DNA of 64,000 nt, taken from Tillandsia leiboldiana. Its lineage: Eukaryota > Streptophyta > Magnoliopsida > Poales > Bromeliaceae. Positions within the stretch are counted from its first letter, which is position 1. Every line of letters begins with the position of its first letter. This document shows positions 55,930 to 64,000 of the stretch, one piece after another. The position numbers and the translations under genes are program-made. The stretch lies in NCBI GenBank assembly GCA_029204045.2, contig CM055071.1, positions 20,973,449 through 21,037,448 on the forward strand, given 5' to 3'. The notes under the pieces are model-generated. The model was not told where the DNA came from and searched no databases. It was given only the letters and a program-made list of their open reading frames with translations.

Positions 55930-57954
55930 ATGGTTGAAGGTGGAAACATCAACAGACCCCCGTTCTTCGATGGAACAAACTATGCCTACTGGAAAGTACG
56001 GATGAAAGCCTTTTTAATTTTCATCGAGGAACGGGTGTGGCAATCTATCGAGTTAGGATGGTCAAATCCAACTGAAGTTATTGTTGATGTTCACACCATC
56101 AAACCTAGGTCAAAATGGACCAAGGAAGAGATTGACTCATCTTCTTACAATGGCAAAGGAATTAACGCCTTATTTAATGCTTTGTCGTAAACTGAGTTCT
56201 CTCGCGTCTCGGCATGTGAGACTGCGAAGGAAATCTGGGATGTTCTACAAGTTACACATGAGGGAACAAACCTTGTGAAGATTCAAAAACTGCAAATGCT
56301 TACGAGCAAGTTTGACTCTATTTTCATGGCAGAAAATGAATCTTTCACAGATTACTATACGCGATTGCAAGACATCGTGAATACATGTGCTAACTTAGGA
56401 GAGAAAATTCCAGAATTTAAAGTTGTAAGAAAGATTTTAAGGACTCTTCCTGAAAGATTTCGTTCAAAGGTTACGGCCATTGAAACTATTAAACACCCGG
56501 ACGAAATCCGTGTAGAAGAATTAGTTGGTGCACTTCAAACATATGAAATGACATTTCCTACTAACTATTCTTCTGGAAAGGCATCTACTTCTAAGTCTTC
56601 AGGTTTTGCGTTGAAAACAACAAAAGAAGAAGATACGGATTCATCCTCCTCAGACGACGACGAGAACCTATCTATGGAGGATTTCGAGAAGCAGCTTGCT
56701 CTCTTGACAAGAAAATTTTGCCGAAACTTTCGAAGGGGTAATTCAAGTAAAACTTCATCCTTCGTAAAGTCAAAGAAAGGCAAAGGTTCTTCAAGCTATA
56801 AGTCAAGAAAGCAAGAGAGTTTTTCGAAGGATAAGAAAAGCTCAGAGGGACAAGTCCAATGCTTCAAGTGCCGAGGATACGGCCATATCTCAACGGAGTG
56901 TCCCAATAAAAATCCGTCAAAGAAGAAAACGATGCAAGCCGTCACTTGGGATGAAACCTCAACTTCCAATGAGTCATCTTCCAGTGATGAAGAAAATAAC
57001 GCAACGACATTCCACGCGTCCACAACTTCACCTTTCGTGTGCTTAATGGCAAGTACATCCGATTTCTTATCCAACTCCTCCCAAGTTGAAAAGAATGCAA
57101 CGGACAACGAATCGAGTAATTCCGAAGGTGAAGACTTTGCTTTTGCCTACCATAAACTTTTAAAGGTTTCAAAGAAACTAGCAAAGCAAAACAAGGGTTT
57201 GAGAGGGAGATTGCAGGATCTCGAAGAAGAAGTAAAAAGGGCAACTTCTCTCTCAAACGGTCTTGAAGTGGAAAGGGATAACTTGATCAGAGTAAATGTT
57301 TCACTTCAAGAGAAAAATGAGCATTTCGAGAAGGAACACGTAAAACTGGTGGATAAAGTAAGTTACTTCTTGAAGCTCTACCCCGAGGCTCGACAGGAAA
57401 AAATGGAAATGACGAAGACCATTTTCCAACTTAAGGATGATTTAAAGCGATTTTCTTCGGGAAGGAGCAAGTTGGATAAGATGCTTGGTCTTGGTCAAAC
57501 AAACCGTTTCGGCCTTGGATACAATCGAACTGGAGACAGTCCTAGTTCGGTTGGGACAGTTTTTGTGCCCCAGTCGGTATCTCCTCCTCCGACGACGTAA
57601 TTCACTGCAATCAACGACAACAACCTTACCTCACCTACTTTGGGATCGTCAAGTACAAAGGTATGTTTTCGTTGTGGTTATGCAGGGCACATAAGAAGAA
57701 ATTGCAAGATTGGAACAAAAAGATCACATCAAGCACCTCTTGCAACTACTACCAAAAAGGTGATTCCTCAGAAATCAAAGGAGAACCTTTCAAAGGAAAA
57801 GAGCCTTGGTAGTTCACCCCACAAGACGATATCATCAATGAAAAGCATTCAATCAAACAAGACGCTTTCACCAAGGAGAATAACTTCACACTCATTGCCA
57901 ACGCAGTCCAAAAAGGTTTGGGTGCGCAAAGGTGAATTCTTCCCTTGTCTTTAA
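55930..57954 (+). pseudogene. Copia-2 gag with two zinc knuckles, two in-frame stops
   Basis: The frame starts MVEGGNINRPPFFDGTNYAY at 55930, the usual plant copia gag opening. It reads on to 57954 except for TAA at 56188-56190 and TAA at 57598-57600; both lie in one continuous frame. Domains in order are a UBN2-type gag region with YWKVRMKAFL and LVKIQKLQMLTSKF, a Ser/Asp/Glu-rich acidic stretch, a basic stretch, a CCHC knuckle CFKCRGYGHISTEC, a coiled coil (Lys/Glu-rich, about 57150-57420), and a second CCHC knuckle CFRCGYAGHIRRNC (57664). The length (about 675 codons) and coiled coil resemble the large gag of the SIRE/Maximus lineage. The protein would coat element RNA. Confidence 0.85.
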
Positions 57955-58040
57955 TTTTTCAACGATTGAATGTCCTGTAACTTATTCTTTTTGAAAGGGG
58001 TTAGATCTGAAAATAATTGCTATGTAGTTCAAAACAAAAT

Positions 58041-59060
58041 TTCTGAAAAATGTAACCTAATTTCTTTAGATAATGAAACTCTTTGGCACGAAAGACTAGG
58101 TCACATAAATTTTAAAGAACTTGCAAGGATTTCAAATAAAGACGTGGTTAAGGGGGTTCCTAAACTTTCTTTTAAAGATAACATTGTGTGTGGAGGTTGT
58201 CAAAAGGGAAAACAATCAAGGGCTGCACACAAGAACTTGAAGCACGTTGGTACCAAACGACCCTTAGAATTACTGCACATGGACTTAATGGGGCCGACTC
58301 GTCAACCATCTTTGGAGGTAAATGGTATATTTTTCTTTTGGTTCATGATTTCTCTAGATATTCATGGGTAACATTTTTAAAAGAGAAAGCGGATACTTTC
58401 GATTCTTTTCATGAGATTTGTCATCGTATTATGATTGAGAGAAATGAAAAGATCGTTCGTGTTCGAAGTGATAGAGGTGGAGAATTCATTAATTCTAAAT
58501 TCATTTATTTTTGCACTTCCAACGGCATAAAACATGAATTCTCAGCACCCTATACACCTTAGCAGAATGGTGTAGTCGAGCGCAAAAACAGGGTTGTTCA
58601 AGAGATGGCGCGTGTGATGCTTCATAGCCGGAAACTCCCGTTACATTTTTTGGCTGAAGCTGTGAACACTGCCGTCTATGTAATTAATCGAGTGTATTTG
58701 CGCCCGGGAACTTTAAATACACCATATGAGCTATGGTTTTGTAGAAAACCGAATATCAAATATTTTCGAATCTTTGGGAGTCGTTGTTATATTTTGCATG
58801 ATCGCGAAAATCTTGGTAAATTCGACTCTCGAAGTGACGAAGGGATCTTCATGGGTTATTCTACAAACAGTAGAGCATATCGGGTATTTAACCTGGAATC
58901 TAAAGCGATGGTAGAATCTATTAATGTTAAAGTAGATGAAGCTTTTCATTTTGCATCTGATAAATCTACCCCTGATATGTCTCTTGATGATGATACTCCT
59001 GTAAATGAATCTTCTCATAATAATTCTTTCGATAAAGTTGATGCATCTAATGGTTCTTCT
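58041..59060 (+). pseudogene. Copia-2 integrase, frameshifted and with one stop
   Basis: A GAG-pre-integrase zinc segment (LWHERLGHINFKEL, CGGCQKGKQ) is followed by the DDE catalytic core: first Asp in LLHMDLMGP, second in VRSDRGGEF, Glu in QNGVVERKNR. The reading frame shifts near 58315. A TAG replaces the Gln codon just before NGVVER at 58561. The integrase C-terminal region continues to MVESINVKVDE. Directly upstream (57955-58040) there is no room for the aspartic protease normally found between gag and integrase. Confidence 0.85.
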
Positions 59061-59220
59061 AGTTTATCTGAAATGCAGGAATCATCACATATACCTCCGA
59101 GTACTCCGTTACCTCAAACGTTACGTATCTCCAAGGATCATACGGAATCAAACATTATTGGAGACCCACAAGAAGGAGTCAGGACTCGGAGACAGTTGGT
59201 TTGTGGAGTCGCATGTTACG

Positions 59221-60326
59221 CCTCCATGGTAGAACCAAATAACGTCGATGAAGCTCTTCGGGATGACTACTGGATTGAAGCAATGCAGGAAGAGCTCCAT
59301 CAGTTCGAAAGAAACAAAGTCTGGGAACTAACGAAGCCACCGAAGCAACACAACGTGATTGGTACTAAATGGATTTTCAAGAATAAGAAAAACGAGGATG
59401 GTACCATTATCAGGAACAAAGCACGCCTAGTTGCTCAGGTCTACTGACAAATTGAAGGTATAGACTTTGATGAGACGTTCGCCCCGGTTGCTCGACTCGA
59501 GTCCATTCGTATTTTGTTCGCGATTGCTTGTCATTTTAAAATCAAACTCTTTCAAATGGACGTTAAGAGCGCCTTTTTAAATGGGTTTTTGAACGAGGAA
59601 GTTTATGTGGCTCAACCGAAAGGTTTTGTAGACCATAAGCAACCTAACGATGTTTTTCGTTTGAAAAAGGCTCTTTACAGTCTAAAACAAGCACCGCGAG
59701 CATGGTACGAAAGGTTGACAAAGCACCTTTTGGAGAAGGGCTATACTCGAGGGGGAGCAGATCAGACTCTCTTTGTGAAGCATTATCAGGATAACTTCAT
59801 TGTGGCACAAATCTATGTCGATGACATTGTATTTGGTGCAACAAGGGACAATGATGCTTCTAAATTCGCAGAAACCATGGAAAGCGAATTTGAGATGTCT
59901 ATGATGGGCGAACTGACATACTTTCTTGGATTGCAAGTGAAACAAAATGAAGAAGGCATCCATTTGTGCCAATCCAAGTATGCAAGGGAGTTGGTGAAGA
60001 AATTCGATTTAGAAAACTCTAAAAATTTTCCGACTCCAATGGGAATTAGCAATAAGGGATTAGGAAGTGAATCTCTTATTGAAAGTGTAGACGAGAAGCT
60101 TTATCGCAGTATGATTGGAAGTGTACTCTACCTCACGGCTAGTCGCCCGGATATATCCTTTAGTGTTGGGATCTGCGCGAGATATCAATCAGCACCAAAG
60201 GAGGTTCACCTGAAAGCGGTGAAAAGGATCATCCGGTACGTCAAAGGAACACTGAATTTCGGAATTTGGTATCCTATGGGAACAACTCTTGACATTATAG
60301 GATATTCATATGCCGATTGGGCAGGA
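59221..60326 (+). pseudogene. Copia-2 reverse transcriptase and start of RNase H, one stop, 3'-truncated
   Basis: The copia RT signature is clear: EALRDDYWIEAMQEEL, VIGTKWIFKNK, FDETFAPVARLESIR, FQMDVKSAFLNGFL, YSLKQAPRAWYERL and the catalytic YVDDIVFG, then YFLGLQVKQ, LTASRPDISFSVG and the RNase H start YADWAG. A TGA at 59445-59447 lies between ARLVAQVY and QIEG. After 60326 the RNase H domain is cut. Confidence 0.9.
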
Positions 60327-60398
60327 CCAGTAGCCTCCCCTAGTGGGTAAAACCTCAAACTCTGACACACCCACTAGGTCTACCAGAGGCAAAAAGGA
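60327..60398 (-). mobile_element. Scrap resembling a Tekay LTR, between copia-2 and copia-3
   Basis: Words such as AGTGGGT ... CCCACTAGGTCTACCAGAGGC resemble the minus-strand stretch at about 2825-2885 of the family A LTR (AGTGGGTGCC ... CCCACTAAGTCTACTAGAGGC). It probably marks a Tekay element inserted in copia-2 and then interrupted by copia-3. The match is short, so the call is tentative. Confidence 0.4.
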
Positions 60399-61704
60399 TG
60401 TTGGGTTATGTATAATTGGATCTAAATAGAGGACAAAACACCTAGAGGGGGGTGAATAGGTGTAAACAATAAACACTCAAAAATCTTTGCGATATAAAAC
60501 CCAATGCGGAAAAATAAATAACAGGCAGAGATTTTTACGTGGAAAACTCCAAACCGGAGTAAAAAACCACGGGACCGATAACACGGTGAAATCCACTAGA
60601 ATTAAACACGTACAAGGTGATATACCGTACTCACAGACGACTCAACCTTTTCCATACGCTCCTAGTTGATCTTCTCCGCTCGCTCCACGACGCTTCTCGA
60701 ATCCACGATCTGCGTCCAACGCCGAATCCACGATGTCCGACCGAATCCACGATCTTCACCCAGTAGCACGCTTCGAATCCACGAACGTACCTCGCTCCGA
60801 ATCCACGAGAGCGGTTGCACCTTGAATCCACAAGGCCACGCGAGTCCATGCGCCGATTTTTAGGAAATCGTTGTTTTTTGGTGGTGATGATCCGTCGAAT
60901 ACTTTGATTAGAAATAGATCGGAAATACCATCTAAGTATTCATTGATTTGATTCTACTCAAAATGTGAGTATCAAAACCTAGAATTAAATCAATCAATAT
61001 AGATGAAGAAACATAAGATTAAATCTATTGATTTCCTTTCTTCTTTATTTGTAGATCTATCTATTTCGGTCGTCTTTTTCCCTTTTTCGTGGTTTCCCTA
61101 AAAGATGAATTAAAGGGTCTATATATAGGTTAGAAACCATTGGAAGAGGATAAGAATCAAAAACTAACCTTTTCTGAAATTTTTCAGGACGGCGATCCGG
61201 ATAGGACTTCGGCGATCCGGATTGCAGTAGCGAGACAGACAGTTTCCAGAAAAACAAAGGTTCGGGATCCGGATCGAAGTGCCTGATCCGGATCGTTCAT
61301 ACAATTTCACCAAACACCAACATTCAGGATCCGGATTGAAAAGCCTGATCCGGATCGTTCATAAATCATGGTAAAACCAGTGTTCGGGATCTGGATCAAA
61401 GGAGGCTACGATCCGGATTGAATTTGCGTATGAACAAACACCCTTCGGGATCCGGATCGAAGTGTCTGATCCGGATCCTGAACATGTCCCATGTCCAGTT
61501 TTTGATTTTTATGCAATTAGAAATTCATCCAAGTGTTTCTACACTATAAGAAGTATTCGGATCACCAAAGATAATTAGTTAAACATACCTGATCCTTTTG
61601 AATTCTTCTTTCATGAGATTGAGTTATATGATCCAACCTTCTTTATCTTCAATCTTCAAGACTTAACCGACTTCTCGAAATACGCCAACTTAAATTCCGT
61701 AACA
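60399..61704 (-). mobile_element. 3' LTR of copia-3
   Basis: This 1306-bp LTR reads (minus) TGTTACGGAATTT ... TAACCCAACA. It contains about ten GATCCGGAT(C/T) words between 61190 and 61490, a GAATCCACGA cluster at about 60695-60850, and a TATATATA at 61120-61127. Confidence 0.88.
61190..61490 (-). repeat. GATCCGGATC repeat cluster in the copia-3 LTR
   Basis: Around ten copies of the self-complementary word GATCCGGATC or a one-base variant occur in about 300 bp, spaced roughly 20-45 bases apart. The copia-1 and copia-2 LTRs have CCGGACC-type relatives at the same position. Confidence 0.8.
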
Positions 61705-61716
61705 ATCTCCCCCTTT
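61705..61716 (-). other. Polypurine tract of copia-3
   Basis: The minus strand reads AAAGGGGGAGAT directly before the 3' LTR. Confidence 0.85.
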
Positions 61717-62388
61717 GGCGGTTTCGTGACAAAACACAAATCCACTCAAGAAAATTCAAAAAGATATTTTTGTTGATATCACCATACAACAAAAATTTAC
61801 AATGAGATCCAAATAAAGATAGATACATGAGTTAAACTCCTAAAACAGACTCTAGACTTAGACATCTGTACTCTCTGCAAAAGAAATCATTCTTGACAAA
61901 AGAAATCGTTAGATACCTTAAGAATTTTATGTCATTCAAAAACCATACACAGAGATGAAGTTTATACTCATTTATACTTACCATGACATTTATATATTCA
62001 GATATGTAATTTGATCATAGTTAAACACCAACATATCTTCTATGCAATCAAAATCCGAATGTCACAAACTTGTTAGTGAACATCAACTTGTTAGTTATAT
62101 TACATGCCCAAATAGTTAATCGAATAGTTAGTCGAGGCATGCATGCAATCACAAAAGAAAACCGAAAACCAAAAGTTGAAGTTCTACTTACCTTCATGGT
62201 TCACAACTGGACAATCATCGTTTCATTGTTCAACTGTTCTAATATTCTCTCCCCCTTTTTGTCACAAAGTTAGCCAAAATTACCAAAACGGAGAGAAAAG
62301 TTAACAAGTTCAAGAACCAAAACTGTGAGAATTAAAACTAAAAACTAAAACTTAAAACCTGCACAAGAAAAGATTAAAAGGATAGGGA
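61717..62388 (-). other. Spacer between the extra ORF and the 3' LTR of copia-3
   Basis: This is AT-rich sequence without a recognisable ORF. It separates the stop of the extra ORF from the polypurine tract by about 0.67 kb. Confidence 0.6.
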
Positions 62389-63792
62389 TTACTCAGAATC
62401 ATCCGAACTGATGCAGCCGAGTATTTGGAAGATTTTCTTTAATCGTTTGTTCATGGATGACTGCTTCTTGTTGACCTTTTTTATTTCTTCCTTTACTTCA
62501 ATCAGTTCATTCGATATGCGTTCTTGCTCGTTGGAGAGCCTTTGCTGTTCTTTATAAATAGAGGTAACCGATGCATCATCATCGGATGTCGATGGAGGTG
62601 CTTGTTGTGCTGCATGTGCTGGTTGGACTGGAGGTGGTGCTGCTGGTGCAGAGGTTGTTGCTTGTTGTTGTGCTCTTCGTCGGTGAGGAGGTGATGGGGG
62701 CTCATCTTGTTTTATTGAGAGAGACTTTACAATAGTTGTTTCATTGATCGTTCCTAGACTGTGCATGTAGGAACTCGCACTTGTATCAACTTTAAACTTT
62801 CGAAAAATGCGCATAATGATCATTGGATAGGGAAGTCTCTCTGAGGGGTGACCATGTTCCACATAACGTGCCATCCTTGACCAAATGACGTAAGGAATGT
62901 TTAAGTTTGCTCCCATTGCCGCTGTGGGGTTTCCAAGAAGATAAAGGAATAACATCCTATCCCACCGAAGAACCTTTGTATTCATATTTGGAAGGACGTT
63001 ATAACAAACAATGAAGTTCAAGTAGCGATACTCTGGTCGAAGCTCTTTTGAAAAGACGAAGTTTCCTGCCGACAGAGTATCTGGAAGACAGATTCCATCA
63101 ACTACCACTCTCCAGGAGTTGGTGGTGAAGGTTTGACTCTTCAGATAATGAGCCCCATCAGCTCTGGCCGTCATTCCTAACGCCTCTCCAATCAGTTGAG
63201 GGGTTACTTTAATCTTAACATTCTTAACCAATGTTTGAAATTCTCGACGTCCGCTCTCCTGATCAACTAGATAGCAAGCATTTTGATAAAACATCCTTAC
63301 TAAGTGAAGACAATACCCAGTGGTCTCGGGAAAATTGCAAATGGGAGCAAGACCTGTCTGGTCATACAGAGTCCCAAATAGCGAAGAACGTTCCTTCAAG
63401 GCTTTGACATTAACATGTCTTTCGCCAATGCATTCCCTGTTCTCAAAATCCTTTATCCTAGCAGAGCTGATAAAGTCTTGTGGAGGAGGCTGGCTAGCAA
63501 CTGGTTGCTCAATGGAAATTCCTCGAGCACTTCCTCTCTTGCGGGCAACACTTTTTCTTTTTGTTTTCACAGAAGTTTCTTCCATTGGAGCTTTTCCCTT
63601 TTCAGCAGCAGTAGGTGGAGCCTTTGATGTTTCTGCAGGCGCTTTTCCTTTCGAAGCAGTGGGTGTCGTTGCGTCAACTTGAAGCTCATCCCAATCGATC
63701 GATTCCGTCTCAGAGTCCGTATCGGAATCATCCTTTGTTTTCTTTGCCTTCTTAGCCTTCTTGGGCTTGATAGTATCTCTTGTATGAACCAT
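62389..63792 (-). CDS. Copia-3 extra ORF: putative plant transposon-protein domain, with C-terminal coiled coil
   Basis: This is an intact frame of 467 codons from MVHTRDTIKPKK to SSDDSE. The frame also extends upstream to an ATG at 63882 (497 codons), adding 30 residues with a hydrophobic run VAMVITWIIFLLAAMV. I prefer the inner Met because MVHTR resembles the MVxTR start of such proteins, and because a CCCACAG splice-acceptor-like site lies between the two Mets. Features in order are a basic Lys stretch, an acidic/Ser-Thr/Pro-Ala linker, a central globular region (about 150-380) with FGTLYDQTGLAPI, KVTPQLIGEALGM and LNFIVCYNVLPNMN, an Ala/Pro/Gln linker, and a Glu/Lys coiled coil. The central region looks like the plant 'putative transposon protein' domain often found in retrotransposon third ORFs. 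It sits where SIRE-type copia elements carry an env-like ORF. Its function is unknown. Confidence 0.7.
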   Translation of the reverse strand: MVHTRDTIKPKKAKKAKKTKDDSDTDSETESIDWDELQVDATTPTASKGKAPAETSKAPPTAAEKGKAPMEETSVKTKRKSVARKRGSARGISIEQPVASQPPPQDFISSARIKDFENRECIGERHVNVKALKERSSLFGTLYDQTGLAPICNFPETTGYCLHLVRMFYQNACYLVDQESGRREFQTLVKNVKIKVTPQLIGEALGMTARADGAHYLKSQTFTTNSWRVVVDGICLPDTLSAGNFVFSKELRPEYRYLNFIVCYNVLPNMNTKVLRWDRMLFLYLLGNPTAAMGANLNIPYVIWSRMARYVEHGHPSERLPYPMIIMRIFRKFKVDTSASSYMHSLGTINETTIVKSLSIKQDEPPSPPHRRRAQQQATTSAPAAPPPVQPAHAAQQAPPSTSDDDASVTSIYKEQQRLSNEQERISNELIEVKEEIKKVNKKQSSMNKRLKKIFQILGCISSDDSE

Positions 63793-63882
63793 AGCAGCCA
63801 GAAGAAAAATGATCCAGGTGATCACCATTGCTACTAGTTTCTTGTGAGAAATAAGGTCCTGTGGGAAACAACTCAAGAACAC

Positions 63883-64000
63883 GAAAAATTGTTAATTTTC
63901 AAAAATTTGAAAAATTGTACCCAAACAATCATTATCGTGTAGAGAGACTAAGAATCAAATTAGTTTTGCAAAAAGAATTTTAAAAATAGATCAATCGCAT
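63883..64000 (-). other. Sequence upstream of the copia-3 extra ORF
   Basis: This short AT-rich stretch has no coding signal, presumably between pol and the extra ORF. Confidence 0.4.

Larger units (their letters stand above)
54591..60326 (+). mobile_element. Copia-2: truncated Ty1/copia element
   Basis: A 5' LTR (54591-55896), PBS (55899), long gag, integrase, RT and the start of RNase H appear in copia order. The sequence stops resembling copia after the RNase H segment YADWAG at about 60326, and no plus-strand 3' LTR is present. The protease is missing, and stops and a frameshift break pol. The expected left target duplication is TTTAG (54586-54590); its partner is outside or lost. Confidence 0.9.
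60399..64000 (-). mobile_element. Copia-3: minus-strand Ty1/copia element, 3' part
   Basis: In the minus-strand sense the order right to left is an extra ORF (63792-62389), a spacer, a polypurine tract (61716-61705) and the 3' LTR (61704-60399). Pol and the 5' LTR would lie right of the window. The LTR is the same length as and clearly related to that of copia-2, so the two are members of one family. Confidence 0.85.

Overview
The window is plant nuclear DNA, probably from a monocot. The evidence is LTR retrotransposons of plant Ty3/gypsy (Tekay/Del-type chromovirus) and Ty1/copia lineages, primer-binding sites matching plant initiator tRNA-Met, and a Helitron carrying intron-containing fragments of plant genes (type B MGDG synthase, a calcium-dependent protein kinase, PTH2 peptidyl-tRNA hydrolase, an NIK-like LRR receptor kinase). 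The very GC-rich MGDG synthase exon is typical of monocots. I cannot name the species. I see no intact host gene, no rRNA or tRNA gene and no CRISPR array. Nearly every base belongs to a nested stack of mobile elements.

Names used here: family A = Tekay-like, LTR about 4.1-4.2 kb. T = one younger Tekay-like element, LTR about 3.27 kb, with ends like A. Family B = Tekay-like, LTR about 2.5-2.6 kb with a GC-rich block. LL = an element with 4.08-kb LTRs and a 228-bp interior. Copia-1, -2 and -3 = Ty1/copia elements with LTRs of about 1.3 kb.

Layout. 1-6584: the 5' part of a minus-strand family A element (decayed RT, protease and gag remnants, then its LTR). 6585-23033: the remainder of a plus-strand family B LTR. 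It is interrupted by a minus-strand family A solo LTR (8271-22952, TSD TGACC), which is itself split by a minus-strand Helitron of about 10.6 kb (10280-20845). 23034-23814: decayed gag of that family B element, continuing at 46609-46628. 23815-46603: element T (TSD GTGGC), carrying LL in its gag (27663-36059, TSD GTTCG) and a minus-strand family B solo LTR in its 3' LTR (42850-45485). 46629-54590: the copia-1 LTR, split by a plus-strand family B solo LTR (47831-54562, TSD CTCTA), itself split by a family A solo LTR (50051-54285, TSD GTTTG). 54591-60326: copia-2, plus strand, lacking a protease and truncated in RNase H. 60327-60398: a scrap resembling a Tekay LTR. 60399-64000: the 3' part of minus-strand copia-3, with an intact extra ORF of about 467 codons upstream of its 3' LTR.

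Functionally this is a retrotransposon graveyard. T has the most complete gag-pol but carries several lesions and a large insertion. The longest undamaged reading frames are T pol (1045 codons) and the copia-3 extra ORF. The most distinctive observations are the long-LTR/minimal-interior element LL, the multi-gene-capturing Helitron with an internal duplication and inversion, and an LTR promoter architecture (ABRE/G-box clusters, then a palindrome whose sequence differs between copies while symmetry is kept, then a TATA box) shared by the family A and T LTRs.
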